From: SpSt-539 sp964549445
Lineage (GTDB): Bacteria > Planctomycetota > Phycisphaerae > UBA1845 > UTPLA1
Direction: 5' to 3'
Assembly: GCA_964549445.1 (NCBI GenBank)
Contig: CAZJVS010000017.1
Coordinates: 1 to 64,000 of the forward strand
Length of the DNA stretch: 64,000 bases
The notes below the pieces were generated by a model that did not search any database, was not told where the DNA came from, and saw only the letters and a list, made by a program, of their open reading frames with translations. The position numbers and the translations under genes are program-made. Positions 1 to 9,260 of this stretch are shown here, piece by piece. Each line of letters starts with the position of its first letter. Position 1 is the first letter of the stretch.

Positions 1-44
1 AGTCTCTCACAAAAATGCGTCCCAAGATTCCGGTTGAACTGTGA

Positions 45-509
45 GCCAAGACAGAACCAGACCCCCAACCCACCGGCCCCGAACTCCAATGGGGCCAGAA
101 TAATCGCTGGGCGTATTGTGCAAACGATCCGGTAAACGCAAGTGATCCCACCGGAAGAGCGGCAGAATTCTTCTCGCCTTTCTGGATCGCGTTTGCGATC
201 GGCTCATACCTTGGCGCCATTGCGGCGGCGATCGCGTTAGGCGACCTCGGAAGTTGGGCGAGCTGGGGCAAGCGTATCGCGAGCATGGCCCTCTTCGCAA
301 AACTAATACGCAATTGGCTGGCTGGCCTCATTGGGAATTGCCGTCAACTCCCGGTCCACCTCCTCGATGTCTTGAAAGGGATAGGCAAATGGAGCGCCGC
401 CGACACAATCATGGGGATGGGCGTTGGGCTGTTGGGAGGCTACAGTTACGGTGCGGTGCATTATGCGATGTGGTCCCTATTCGAATCTGGGAGCGCTTGG
501 GTTGGCTAA
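45..509 (+). pseudogene. RHS-repeat core C-terminal remnant with hydrophobic tip
   Basis: The frame ending at 509 reads NRWAYCANDPVNASDPTGR near its start, which matches the end of the RHS-associated core (N-x-Y-x-Y-x-x-N-D-P-V-N-x-x-D-P-x-G). After this boundary RHS and YD-repeat proteins carry a variable tip; here the tip is about 115 residues, rich in Ala, Gly and Trp, with two or three hydrophobic stretches. An in-frame TGA at 42-44 and no ATG before 285 mean it cannot be made as drawn, unless a frameshift upstream of the window joins it. I saw no YYDxxxGRF core sequence in the other two frames of the first 60 bases. Likely a broken or displaced RHS 3' end. Confidence 0.6.
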
Positions 510-671
510 ATCGCACTTCGCCTTTGGAACGTGGTGTCGGATGACACCAAAATGACCGATCGTCAGTTGAACTGCTAAAGAAGGTGTCTTCGTTTGCATT
601 GACCAGAAGCGTCCGCTCGAGAATCGCTTTTCTGATTGCGTCAAGCCATGTATTGACGAGACGGAACGAAT

Positions 672-1112
672 ATGCCCAAGTTGCGTCGATTAGGATTTGG
701 AGCGTTGGCCGAATTCGCGCTTGAGGGCCTTTTCGGCGTCATCGCAGCTTGGGTTGGGTATAAGATCGTAAACTCCCCCAGCCTTCGTGGCTGGTTTGAC
801 TATCTTCCATTCATTCTTGGTCTCGTCGTTGCATTTGCTATTATCCTGTGGCTTCGATCCTCACGGCACGCAGTTCCTAACCGATGCGCTCAATGTGGAA
901 GCGACCTGACCGGACGTCGCATCGGGAAGTGCCGCGTCTGTGGCGCGACGCCCGCGATTGCGTCACACAGCAGAGCTCGAAGTTGTTCAAAATGTGGATA
1001 CCTACTTCAAGGTAACGAATCCGGGCGATGCCCCGAGTGTGGTTGCCCAACGGTGAAGCACGCCGGGAATCGGCCGCCAGACGCAAAGATACAGCGTCGA
1101 GATGCCTCGTGA
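672..1112 (+). CDS. Membrane protein with two zinc ribbons
   Basis: A 146-residue protein. Two hydrophobic segments (about residues 13-32 and 44-63) are followed by a cytoplasmic-type tail with two zinc ribbons: CAQCGSD...CRVCG, then CSKCGYLLQG...CPECG. The second has the C-x2-C-G-Y-x-L-x-G...RCPECG form also present in the 10075-10542 protein. Such ribbons anchored to the membrane are frequent in planctomycete genomes, but their function is unknown to me. It follows the RHS remnant by about 160 bases on the same strand, so a role as partner of that tip is possible but unsupported. Only a weak purine-rich stretch precedes ATG 672. Confidence 0.7.
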   Translation: MPKLRRLGFGALAEFALEGLFGVIAAWVGYKIVNSPSLRGWFDYLPFILGLVVAFAIILWLRSSRHAVPNRCAQCGSDLTGRRIGKCRVCGATPAIASHSRARSCSKCGYLLQGNESGRCPECGCPTVKHAGNRPPDAKIQRRDAS

Positions 1113-1630
1113 ATGCGAGGGTCACCGACGGCCGTCGCATCGGAACCTGGCACTCAAATTCCCGCCAAGGCAGCGATTTCGATTACAATTTCACCGCCTA
1201 CGACCACGACGGCGGAAGCGTCATCATGGAACGTCGCCACGACTCCCATCTCGCCGCCTACGCCTATGGCCCACCCGCCCTTGACGCGCCGCACGGCGCA
1301 GCCGCTCTGAAACGCGCAGCGTTTGCGGCGTGTCCAGGGTTCGGTCCCATCTCCCGAACCATCCTCGACGCCGACTCGCCTCTGTATCCAATCCTGCCCC
1401 TGCGGAATGCCAGCAGACCTTTCCTTCAGAGACATCGCGGGTGATCCCGGCCTGCCCGGACACCCGCATCGAAACCCCTGACCAGGCCGCACCGGCGGAA
1501 ACTCCGCCTGCGCCCGGCAGGGCGAACGACCGTTGCCAGTGAGTTCACTCACTGGAACCCGGAGACACCGCGCGCAGGAAAGAAAATGGCGACGACCGGG
1601 ACGTCAAAATCGCGACAATCCGTGTCCGGC

Positions 1631-1660
1631 TCTCTATCGTCTTCTATCGGCTTCTATCGT
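1631..1660. repeat. Three-copy decamer repeat (YTYCTATCGK)
   Basis: Three consecutive 10-base units, TCTCTATCGT, CTTCTATCGG and CTTCTATCGT, lie in the gene-free stretch. The period is about one helical turn. A second unrelated decamer triplet lies about 100 bases further on. No function can be assigned. Confidence 0.5.
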
Positions 1661-1750
1661 CAAAAAAAGTGCGCCGACGTTCCAAAGCCGCAGTACGCAC
1701 GACCGATGACCAAAGACCGGACCACGGACCGCCACGACCCGCGTCCCGGC

Positions 1751-1780
1751 AAATCCCGTCCAATCCCGTCCAATCCCATC
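1751..1780. repeat. Three-copy decamer repeat (MAATCCCRTC)
   Basis: Three consecutive 10-base units, AAATCCCGTC, CAATCCCGTC and CAATCCCATC, followed by an A-run. Same unit length and copy number as the triplet at 1631-1660 but a different sequence. It may be a slippage product; no reading frame uses it. Confidence 0.5.
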
Positions 1781-1888
1781 AAAAAACCATTCATGCGATC
1801 CCGTCCCACCAACCCGATGCCCCGCGACGCCCGCCCGAGCTTCCGCGCACAGCGCGAACAAGGTCCGTCGATGATGCCAATGACGTTT

Positions 1889-2749
1889 TCAACCATCTGC
1901 CAAGTAACGCCGAATGACGCCCTCAAAACCAAACCCGCCGAGACCCCGCATCGTTCCTTGATGTGTGCCTCCGTGCCTCTCAGGGCTCTTCAATCCTCGC
2001 TCCCCAATCTCCCTCAGCCCCCACGCCACCGCATCGATCCGCCGTGCAAAGTGCAGCACCGGCGGCACTCCCGGCAGCGAAATCCCCAGCGGCCCGCACA
2101 TTGTGTTCCGCTCGATCTCACACTCCGCCTCCTGCAACGGCCACGGCACATGATGGATGTCGGCGACGTGAACCCCGCCGTCCCGCACGCCTGCGAACAG
2201 GCGGTACCGCTCGGTCAGCCAATGCTCAATCGTCCCCGGCCGCGCCGCACGCACCGGCCCGACCGGCCGATACGTGGCCGCAAACTCCGCCCCGCCGCCC
2301 CCGCGCTCCACGCGCTTCGACGAGTACTCGATCGCGTCGTCCCGCCGCTCGCACCGGATGGCCGCCCGGTGATACGGCAGGCGATAGGCAAATCGCGCAA
2401 CTCGCACAGCCGTCGCGCACGACGCATCGAGACTCAGAAACCACACCCCTGCCCGTTCTCCGCACCGCACGTATGTCCGCACATTGATCTCAGGAAACGC
2501 CGACAGCCCCGGCAGCGTCGGCAGCATTCGATGCCGGATGCCCGTCATCCGAAACGGCACAATCCCGATCCACGCCTGCCCGTCGAACGTGTCAATCTCG
2601 ACATCCGGCGAAACCATCCGCCGCAGCGCCGCCGCGTCGACTGGCCAGTGCGCAAAAAGCAAATCATGCCAGACCATCTCCATCCGCCACGGCAAAGGCG
2701 ACAAAGGCCAGGGACGATGGTCGACCACTCGCAGGAATGCGGTATCCAT
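1889..2749 (-). CDS. DUF2071 (YqjF-like) family protein
   Basis: About 286 residues from ATG 2749; an in-frame ATG at 2779 adds ten residues, and neither has a clear ribosome binding site. The family pattern is visible throughout: HRPWPLSPLPWRM, then WHDLLFAHWPVD, then DTFDGQAWIGIVPFRM, then FPEINVRTYV and GVWFLSLDA. DUF2071 proteins resemble acetoacetate-decarboxylase-like folds and are uncharacterised in vivo. The gene is divergent from pyrG, with about 190 bases between them. Family assignment is firm; function is unknown. Confidence 0.85.
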   Translation of the reverse strand: MDTAFLRVVDHRPWPLSPLPWRMEMVWHDLLFAHWPVDAAALRRMVSPDVEIDTFDGQAWIGIVPFRMTGIRHRMLPTLPGLSAFPEINVRTYVRCGERAGVWFLSLDASCATAVRVARFAYRLPYHRAAIRCERRDDAIEYSSKRVERGGGGAEFAATYRPVGPVRAARPGTIEHWLTERYRLFAGVRDGGVHVADIHHVPWPLQEAECEIERNTMCGPLGISLPGVPPVLHFARRIDAVAWGLREIGERGLKSPERHGGTHQGTMRGLGGFGFEGVIRRYLADG

Positions 2750-2937
2750 GACGCCAGGGGAGCATACGCCAACCGACATTTCAGAGCTTCTGAAACTTCG
2801 ATCCAGTCGCCGGCCCCCGGCATCTCACAGCCGCCGCAAATCCCCCTTGACGCCCGTGCTATCATCACACTGTTGCGTTTCGCCCCCGTCCCATTCGCCG
2901 CTGGATCCGTGCCGCCGGAGCCCCCCGGAGTCTTGCA

Positions 2938-4707
2938 ATGAACCCGAATGACATTCTGGCAAACATCGCAGCTGCCTCCGACGATGGCGAGATTTACACC
3001 CCCATGCCCGCCGGCTACAAGCCCGGAAAGACCCGCTACGTCGCAGTCTTCGGCACCGTCATCTCCGGCCTCGGTAAGGGCATTCTCGCCAGCTCCCTCG
3101 CCAAGGTCCTGAAAGACAAGGGGCTGACGGTCGCCCCGATCAAGCTCGAGGGCTACCTGAACCTCGACTCCGGAACGCTGAACCCCTTCCGCCACGGCGA
3201 AGTCTTCGTCCTCGACGACGGAATCGAGTGCGACATGGACCTCGGCACCTACGAGCGGATGCTCGACCAGGACCTGACCCGGCTCAACTTCACCACCAGC
3301 GGCCAGATCTTCTCGCGTGTCCTCGAAAAAGAACGCAAGGGAAGCTACCTCGGCCGCGATGTCCAGATGATTCCCCACGTGACTGGCGAGGTGAAGGCCC
3401 GCCTCCGCGAACTCGCCGTCGCCACCGATGCCGACGTCGTCTTCGTCGAGATCGGCGGCACCGTCGGCGACGTCGAAAACAACTATTTCATCGAAGCGAT
3501 GCGCCAGATGGCCTTCGAGGAGGGTCCCGGTTCAACTTGCTTCGTCGCCCTCACCTACGTCATCGAGCCGGCCGCCCTCGGCGAGCAGAAGAGCAAGGCC
3601 GCCCAACTCGGCATCCGTTCGCTGCTCGAATGTGGCATCCAGCCCCACATCGTCGCCTGCCGCGCCCGCAACCCGGTCAGCAAAAAGGTCCGCGAGAAGC
3701 TGGCGCTCTACTCCAGCGTCCCGATCGATCGCGTCTTCTCCATGCACGACAGCGAGTCGATCTACTTCATCCCCGAGATGCTCCGCGCCGGCGGCCTCGA
3801 CACAGCCGTCATCGATATCCTGAACCTCGGCGATCGCGTCCACCCCGAGGCCGAAGCGAAGGCCGTCCAGACTTGGTCCGACTACATGAATCGCATGCGT
3901 TCGGCCGCCCGCAGCGTCACGATTGGCATCACCGGCAAATACACCTCGGTTCGCGACAGCTACGCCAGCGTCATCAAGGCCTTCGAGCACGCCGGGACTT
4001 ACTGCGGCGTCCGCGTCAACATCGACTGGATCGACACCACTGAGATAACGCCCGAAAACGTCGCGTCGAAGCTCGCCCACTGCGATGCCGTGCTGACCCC
4101 GGGCGGATTCGGCGCCCGCGGCGCGGAAGGCAAGATCACCTGCATCCGCCACGCCCGCACGACCGGCCTGCCCTTCCTCGGCATCTGTTACGGCTTCCAA
4201 ATGGCCGTCATCGAGTTCGCTCGCAACGTCTGCAACCTCGAGGGCGCCAATTCCACCGAGATCGACGACGAAACCCGCTATCCCGTCATCGACATCCTCC
4301 CCGAGCAGAAGCAGATCGAAGGCCTCGGCGGCAACATGCGTCTCGGCGGCCGCGACGTGCAGATCAAGCCCGGCACGCTCGCGTCCGCGCTCTTCAGCAA
4401 CGCCCGCGAAGTCCGCATGCGGTTCCGCCACCGCTGGGAGGTCGAGCCGCGCTACATCGAAATGCTCGAGTCCGGCGGCCTCGTCTTCTCCGGCAAAGAC
4501 CCCAACTTCCCTATCATGCAGGTGCTCGAGCTGCCCCAGTCGGTCCACCCATTCTTCGTCGCGACCCAGGCCCACGCCGAAATGACCAGCCGCCCCCTCC
4601 GCCCCGATCCGCTCTATCTCGGTCTCGTCAAAGCCGCCATCGCGAGAAAGCCCCAGCTCGCTCCCTCATCCGGTGCCCCCGCCCACACGTGGACCGCGTC
4701 AACATAG
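2938..4707 (+). CDS. pyrG: CTP synthase (divergent)
   Basis: 589 residues, slightly longer than usual because of about 30 extra N-terminal residues. It converts UTP, ATP and glutamine to CTP, the last step of pyrimidine nucleotide synthesis, in the cytoplasm. Synthetase domain: ISGLGKGIL loop (Lys47), HGEVFV, DMDLGTYER (Asp101 in the Mg position) and VFVEIGGTVGDVE. Glutamine amidotransferase domain: nucleophile Cys417 in GICYGFQ, His546 and Glu548. Departures from the usual family: the K-x-DPYINVDPGTM region reads KLEGYLNLDSGTL, GGVVSSLGKG reads GTVISGLGKG, and FHPEF at the His-Glu pair reads AHAEM. Catalytic residues are nevertheless present. GGAG lies about 8 bases before the ATG. Confidence 0.93.
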   Translation: MNPNDILANIAAASDDGEIYTPMPAGYKPGKTRYVAVFGTVISGLGKGILASSLAKVLKDKGLTVAPIKLEGYLNLDSGTLNPFRHGEVFVLDDGIECDMDLGTYERMLDQDLTRLNFTTSGQIFSRVLEKERKGSYLGRDVQMIPHVTGEVKARLRELAVATDADVVFVEIGGTVGDVENNYFIEAMRQMAFEEGPGSTCFVALTYVIEPAALGEQKSKAAQLGIRSLLECGIQPHIVACRARNPVSKKVREKLALYSSVPIDRVFSMHDSESIYFIPEMLRAGGLDTAVIDILNLGDRVHPEAEAKAVQTWSDYMNRMRSAARSVTIGITGKYTSVRDSYASVIKAFEHAGTYCGVRVNIDWIDTTEITPENVASKLAHCDAVLTPGGFGARGAEGKITCIRHARTTGLPFLGICYGFQMAVIEFARNVCNLEGANSTEIDDETRYPVIDILPEQKQIEGLGGNMRLGGRDVQIKPGTLASALFSNAREVRMRFRHRWEVEPRYIEMLESGGLVFSGKDPNFPIMQVLELPQSVHPFFVATQAHAEMTSRPLRPDPLYLGLVKAAIARKPQLAPSSGAPAHTWTAST

Positions 4708-4722
4708 GGGCAAACATGCCGT

Positions 4723-6495
4723 TTACGGTCCGCGTGACGGTTGAACCGTCTTCTCGACCGGCGCAGCCGGCGGTGCCGCGTCCCCATCACGACGCCGCTT
4801 GATCTCGTGTGCCGCCTGATTGAACTGAGAAATCGCGCACAAGCCCGTCCCCATCATCGCCAGCATGAGAATCAGCAGCACCCACCGCGCGAACGTGCTC
4901 GAATCGAATCGCCGGGGCGTCCGCCGCAGATCCTTCTCCTCGCCGATGATCGCGTCGGGCCCCTTCTCCTCGATCGCCTTGACGTACGCCGGCAGCGGCG
5001 TCGGACCGTGCAGCTTGCTCAGGTGATCGATCTCCGTCACCTGGAGCCCCTCCGCGACCCGGTTCTCCAGCTTTTTCCGCAATGCCTTCGCGTCCCACGA
5101 CTCGCGATCCACGTTTCGCCCCGGCAACCGCGCCGTCGCGTTCACCTCCGCCTCGATCGCCGCCTTGTTCTGGTCGCGATCCAGCCCGCGCGCCAGGTCG
5201 TGCGCCTTGAGCATGTACTGCGCAAATGCCGGATCGGTGTACAGCCGCCGCCGGAACTCGAGTGCCGGGATGCCCACCCCCGTCACCATCTCTTCCGCCG
5301 CACCGACGACCTTCTTGGTCCCACCGCCCGGAACATCGACGTACGTCACCGGCACGCTTCGATGTCGCAGCGCCTCGGCCCCGTCAAACGACAGCAACTC
5401 TTTCGCCACATCCGGCGCCATCGCGCGTTCCATGCCGACGCGCTTCGGAACTTCGATCATGACCGACCATGCCGCCTTCTTCCCATCGACGACGATCGGC
5501 CCGGCCCGCTCCGAGACATACCTTTCGAGCGGCTGCCCATGCTCACGCGAAATCTCCGCCCGGGGTGCAAGCACAAAGACCGACAGCCCCGTCCGTTCCC
5601 GCGCCAGTCCCTGCCGCGTCATGGCCGACGACCGCAGCAGTCGCCATCGCAGCAGATCGCCCTCGCTCGTCTTGAGCGCCTCGTCGAACGGCCGCGTGTG
5701 AAAGGCCATCCCCACTCGTCGCGGCGACCGCTCGTTCGGCAAGATTCGGTCCTCCTCGACCACCGACATGTTGAGGTGATGCTCCTCCGCGATTCGCTGC
5801 GCAAACGTCACGTCGATCGACCGGCCGGCCGGCGCGAGGATGACCGTAATCGTGTCACCGCGCATCGCTTCGAGTTTCTTCTCGTACCGCCCTGCCGAGA
5901 ACTTGCTCGCCAGTGCGTTCACCGCCACCTGCACCCAGTCGCCGCTCGTCAGCGGACGCCCCGACCGGTCATGCCAGACACCGCCCTTGCCGGCCAGCGG
6001 GTTCAGAAGCTTGATCCGATCATCCGCCACGTGCGGCACGAAAATGCGCACCTCAGCGGCGTCCGCCTCGACTTGCTGTGCAATTTTTTCGTCAACCGGG
6101 TCCGGCGCGACGCCAAGCTCTTCAACCGGCGGGATCAGTTCGTTGACGTATGCGTACGCACTGCGCGGTGCTTTTCCTTGGTCAAAGAGAATGTAAGGCG
6201 TGACTTGATCCCCCTGGGTCAGCAGCCGCCTCAGCACGAGACTATCCCGCAGGCGCTCGTACAATACCTCAGTTCGAAAGATGACCCGGCTGACCGATCG
6301 CTTCGATTCGACCTCGCCCGACGCCTGCCAGACAAACTCGATCTCGGCCTCGCCGAAGATCTTCTCGAGCTGCAACAAGAGCTTCGGCGGAATCGGTTCT
6401 CCGCTGCGATCGTGGTAGCTGGTAGTCGGTGTGCCGGGGGACAATCCAGTCATGGACTCCACCGGAGAGCGTAGCCGATCGGCAGGCGATTTCAC
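4723..6495 (-). CDS. Hypothetical protein with C-terminal membrane anchor
   Basis: 590 residues, no family recognised. It is mostly soluble, rich in charged residues, and ends with one hydrophobic helix (about residues 540-560, FARWVLLILMLAMMGTG) and a short Pro-rich tail. The N-terminal part has FGEAEIEFVWQASGE. The central part mentions no catalytic motif that I can name. Its stop is 16 bases from the pyrG stop (convergent), and it lies just downstream of the 6550-7851 gene on the same strand, so the two probably form an operon. Tail-anchored topology is an inference from hydropathy only. Confidence 0.75.
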   Translation of the reverse strand: MKSPADRLRSPVESMTGLSPGTPTTSYHDRSGEPIPPKLLLQLEKIFGEAEIEFVWQASGEVESKRSVSRVIFRTEVLYERLRDSLVLRRLLTQGDQVTPYILFDQGKAPRSAYAYVNELIPPVEELGVAPDPVDEKIAQQVEADAAEVRIFVPHVADDRIKLLNPLAGKGGVWHDRSGRPLTSGDWVQVAVNALASKFSAGRYEKKLEAMRGDTITVILAPAGRSIDVTFAQRIAEEHHLNMSVVEEDRILPNERSPRRVGMAFHTRPFDEALKTSEGDLLRWRLLRSSAMTRQGLARERTGLSVFVLAPRAEISREHGQPLERYVSERAGPIVVDGKKAAWSVMIEVPKRVGMERAMAPDVAKELLSFDGAEALRHRSVPVTYVDVPGGGTKKVVGAAEEMVTGVGIPALEFRRRLYTDPAFAQYMLKAHDLARGLDRDQNKAAIEAEVNATARLPGRNVDRESWDAKALRKKLENRVAEGLQVTEIDHLSKLHGPTPLPAYVKAIEEKGPDAIIGEEKDLRRTPRRFDSSTFARWVLLILMLAMMGTGLCAISQFNQAAHEIKRRRDGDAAPPAAPVEKTVQPSRGP

Positions 6496-6549
6496 GCCGG
6501 CAAGTCGGACACCGAGCTGGAATGGACGATGGAGACGTCGTCGCGCCGC

Positions 6550-7851
6550 TTAAGGCAGTTGATACCGCCACACCGCCAACGTCGGTATCGGCGGATAGCG
6601 CAGCCGGAATCGGAAGCCGTAAAACTCCTGCAGATTCCACCCCATGCGATCGATCACTGAACGGATCATCCGGCCATACTGCGGAATCTCGGTGGTCAGC
6701 GTGTCCGGCGGACAGCCGCCCAGCGCGATCACCGGCTCCGACACATCCAGCAAACCGCGCTCTCGCCCCGCCGCCGGGTACATCGGCCCGCTCGGCAGTT
6801 GACTGTACAGCAGGATCTGCGGCGACAGCGCATACGTCAGATCGCGGTGCACGAACAGATCGTGGATGAGCACCTCAACCGGCGTGTAGAGCCGAGCGTA
6901 ATGCTCGCCAATCGTGTCATCCTTTGCCCGCGTCCGCCGCACAAAATTTCGCCCGTACAGCCCGATGATGCAGGTCGCCGCCGCGGTGTTCCCAACCGGC
7001 CCTTCAACCAGCTCGTACCGTGTCACGCCGTCCCGCCCGGTCTCAATCCTGATTTCCGGCGCCGGCGTTGAGCAGAATTCTCCGAGCAGCGGCGCTTTGT
7101 TCGAGTCGTCAAACGCCGGATCGATCGCCCGAATCTCTCCGACCGGAAGCGGCGACCCGTCATCGGTCACTTTTCGCGCCGCGGCCATCGCCCACGTCGC
7201 CTCGCGCTTGAGCCGTCGAAAATCAATGAGTCCGCTCAGCCACGCCAAATCCGCCATCTCCCGATGGCTGCCCGGCGCGATCACGTTGGTACAGAGCTGC
7301 GCCCGCGCCTGAACGCCCCACGTCGCGCTATTCCCGCGAAACGAGAGCTTGCGATGCGACTCGTCGCGCTCCTGCTGCCCGTGGTCCGTTAAATTACCGA
7401 GCATCATCTCGAGCGTCTCACGATCGCCCGAGTGCACCTCCACCATTCGTTCGAAGTCGGTAATCGCGCTCCGCACCGACTGGATCAGTTCGGGCGGCGC
7501 TTCGGCCTTCGCAAACGCATCGATGAGAATGTTGAGCCCTGCCCGCCGCGGAATCAGCGGAATCGCCGCGAACGGGTTTTCCGCCCCAATCAGCCGGCAC
7601 AGTTTCCATGTCAAACTCTTGTCGAGCCGAAGCTGCCGCGACACTTCTTGCGGCTTCGTCGAGTCCGCCCCGATGGCGACGAGCAGCTCCGAGAACGCCG
7701 CGCGAACGCGCTGGATCACGTCGCGGACGTGCGCCTCGAAAGGCGGAGTCGCGGCGGTCTTACGACTTGCGGTATCCTGTCGACGAGGCATCTTGAGGAC
7801 CCATCGGTGCCCTGTCACCCGCTGGGGCACGATGCTTACAACTTGCTGCAT
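6550..7851 (-). CDS. Hypothetical protein, about 413-433 residues
   Basis: No family recognised. A possible helix-turn-helix-like stretch occurs near residues 60-85 (QEVSRQLRLDKSLTWKLCRL), suggesting an N-terminal DNA-binding segment, but the rest (about 330 residues) resembles nothing I know. ATG 7851 has no ribosome binding site but sits 8 bases beyond a -10-like TATTAC with a good -35, so a leaderless start is plausible; an internal ATG at 7791 would give 413 residues. The neighbour at 4723-6495 lies 54 bases downstream on the same strand. Expressed divergently from the PEP-CTERM gene at 8019. Confidence 0.75.
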   Translation of the reverse strand: MQQVVSIVPQRVTGHRWVLKMPRRQDTASRKTAATPPFEAHVRDVIQRVRAAFSELLVAIGADSTKPQEVSRQLRLDKSLTWKLCRLIGAENPFAAIPLIPRRAGLNILIDAFAKAEAPPELIQSVRSAITDFERMVEVHSGDRETLEMMLGNLTDHGQQERDESHRKLSFRGNSATWGVQARAQLCTNVIAPGSHREMADLAWLSGLIDFRRLKREATWAMAAARKVTDDGSPLPVGEIRAIDPAFDDSNKAPLLGEFCSTPAPEIRIETGRDGVTRYELVEGPVGNTAAATCIIGLYGRNFVRRTRAKDDTIGEHYARLYTPVEVLIHDLFVHRDLTYALSPQILLYSQLPSGPMYPAAGRERGLLDVSEPVIALGGCPPDTLTTEIPQYGRMIRSVIDRMGWNLQEFYGFRFRLRYPPIPTLAVWRYQLP

Positions 7852-7859
7852 CTAAATAA

Positions 7860-7888
7860 GTAATAACGAATCTGCGACCGAAAAGCAA
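7860..7888 (-). promoter_or_regulatory. Sigma70-type promoter of the 7851 gene
   Basis: On the minus strand TTGCTT (7888-7883) and TATTAC (7865-7860) are separated by exactly 17 bases. The -10 lies 8 bases before ATG 7851, so the transcript would begin at or next to the start codon. Confidence 0.5.
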
Positions 7889-7927
7889 TTACTCCTTGAG
7901 TATTTCTGGATTTTTCTCTGGAGATGC

Positions 7928-7956
7928 TTGCAGAGAACTCCCCGGCTTGATATTAT
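7928..7956 (+). promoter_or_regulatory. Sigma70-type promoter of the PEP-CTERM gene
   Basis: TTGCAG (7928-7933), a 17-base spacer and TATTAT (7951-7956), about 60 bases before ATG 8019. It is divergent from the promoter at 7860-7888. Confidence 0.5.
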
Positions 7957-8018
7957 GGGTGTCAGCGTCGCCGCAAACCGGCGTCGGCTCGAACTCAGGA
8001 AACTCGGAGGAAAGCGAA

Positions 8019-9230
8019 ATGAAGCGTTCACTTGGTTCACCCACCGGCGTCGGAATCCGCCACGCGTCGTCGCTTCTCGTCGTCGCGGTGCTCGCGTGCG
8101 GCGCCGCGTTCCCGACGGCCGCGACCGCTCAGATTTCGATGCAGATCATCGGCCCGGTCTTCGCCAGCGATGTCTCAGCCGACGGCTCGGTCGTTGTCGG
8201 AAACACTCAGGTCGACTACGAAACGTTCCGCTGGACTTCCGGCACCGGCATCGTCCCGCTCGGCCGTGCCACCGTCCCCGTCCTCAGCGTCGGAGCCGGC
8301 ACGCCAAGTGTCTCCGCTGACGGCAATCGCGTTTCGGCGACGATTCTCGACGACTCCGGAACCCTCGCCACGCAAGGCGTCTGGACTAACGGTTCCGGCT
8401 GGCAACAGCTCGGTCCATACCCACCCGACATGGGACCCGTCGATCAGTCCAGCGGCTCGGCCTGGGCCATCTCCGGTGACGGTAATACCGTCACCGGCCT
8501 CTACTGGCGCGACGGCCAGACCGGTGGCCTCGCTCACGCCTCGCGCTGGACGCAGGCAACCGGCATCGTCGACCTCGGCAGCAACGGCGGCAGCAGCCGC
8601 TCCAGCGGCGTCAACTACGATGGCAGCGTCGCCGTGGGCTTCGAAGATCATCCCGAATTCGGCCAGCGCCGCCCGACCGTCTGGGAAAACGGCGTTCTTA
8701 CCATCCTCGGCAACCCCGACGATCCCGGTGAGGCGATCAACTGCACGCCCGACGGCAACATCATCGTCGGCCAGGGCTGGAACTCCGTGGACTTCTATTC
8801 CTCTGCCGCCATCTGGACCCGCAACGGCGGAACGTGGGACCAGCAGCTCCTCGGCGTGCTCCCCGGCACCGACCCCATTTTTGGCGGTATGTCGATCGCC
8901 AGCGACGTCTCCGGGGACGGCAGCATGGTCGTCGGGCTCAACCGCCTCGACTTCTTCGGCGGCGACACCGGCATCATCTGGACCGCCGAGTCCGGCCTCA
9001 TGAGCGCAGCCGACTGGCTCGCCGCCCACAACTTCGTGGTCGATCCCAATTTCTTCATCACGCAGCTCTCTGCGATTTCGCAGGATGGCTCCACGATCGT
9101 GGGTATCGGAATCGACTTGAAGACCTTCGAGTTCCAGAGCTTCCTCATCACGCTACCGGAGCCAACCACGTTGGCCCTTACCGCGCTCGGCGTGCTCGCA
9201 ATTCGTCGCCGCGGCCGCATCGCCCGCTGA
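8019..9230 (+). CDS. Exported HAF-repeat protein with PEP-CTERM sorting signal
   Basis: 403 residues from ATG 8019, which follows a clear GGAGG (8006-8010). An N-terminal signal peptide ends near AATAQ. The body is a series of repeats of the form VSADGSVVVG, ISGDGNTVTG, VNYDGSVAVG, VSGDGSMVVG and ISQDGSTIVG, each with a W-x-x-x-x-G segment; these match the HAF-type extracellular repeat and probably build a beta-propeller. The C-terminus is LPEPTTLALTALGVLAIRRR, a PEP-CTERM signal (PEP, hydrophobic helix, Arg cluster), recognised in other bacteria by exosortase. The protein is likely cell-surface or secreted. The next gene also encodes a PEP-CTERM protein. Confidence 0.88.
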   Translation: MKRSLGSPTGVGIRHASSLLVVAVLACGAAFPTAATAQISMQIIGPVFASDVSADGSVVVGNTQVDYETFRWTSGTGIVPLGRATVPVLSVGAGTPSVSADGNRVSATILDDSGTLATQGVWTNGSGWQQLGPYPPDMGPVDQSSGSAWAISGDGNTVTGLYWRDGQTGGLAHASRWTQATGIVDLGSNGGSSRSSGVNYDGSVAVGFEDHPEFGQRRPTVWENGVLTILGNPDDPGEAINCTPDGNIIVGQGWNSVDFYSSAAIWTRNGGTWDQQLLGVLPGTDPIFGGMSIASDVSGDGSMVVGLNRLDFFGGDTGIIWTAESGLMSAADWLAAHNFVVDPNFFITQLSAISQDGSTIVGIGIDLKTFEFQSFLITLPEPTTLALTALGVLAIRRRGRIAR

Positions 9231-9260
9231 CGTCCACCTTTACACATACGGAGAAGAAGA

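Larger units (their letters stand above)
1113..1888. other. Intergenic stretch without a supported gene
   Basis: About 780 bases between the zinc-ribbon gene and the 3' end of the DUF2071 gene. Open frames here have Arg/Pro/Ser-rich translations typical of chance frames in high-GC DNA, and none shows a recognisable domain or a convincing ribosome binding site. Two short decamer triplets occur at 1631-1660 and 1751-1780. I see no tRNA or clear terminator. Confidence 0.5.

Noticed and set aside
1586..2941. 451-codon plus-strand frame over the DUF2071 gene
   Set aside because: Arg/Pro/His-rich translation, no domain, and the minus strand matches DUF2071 along its length.
4741..6474. 577-codon plus-strand frame opposite the 590-residue hypothetical gene
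   Set aside because: Arg/His/Pro-rich, no start signal; the minus-strand frame has a plausible soluble protein and anchor helix.
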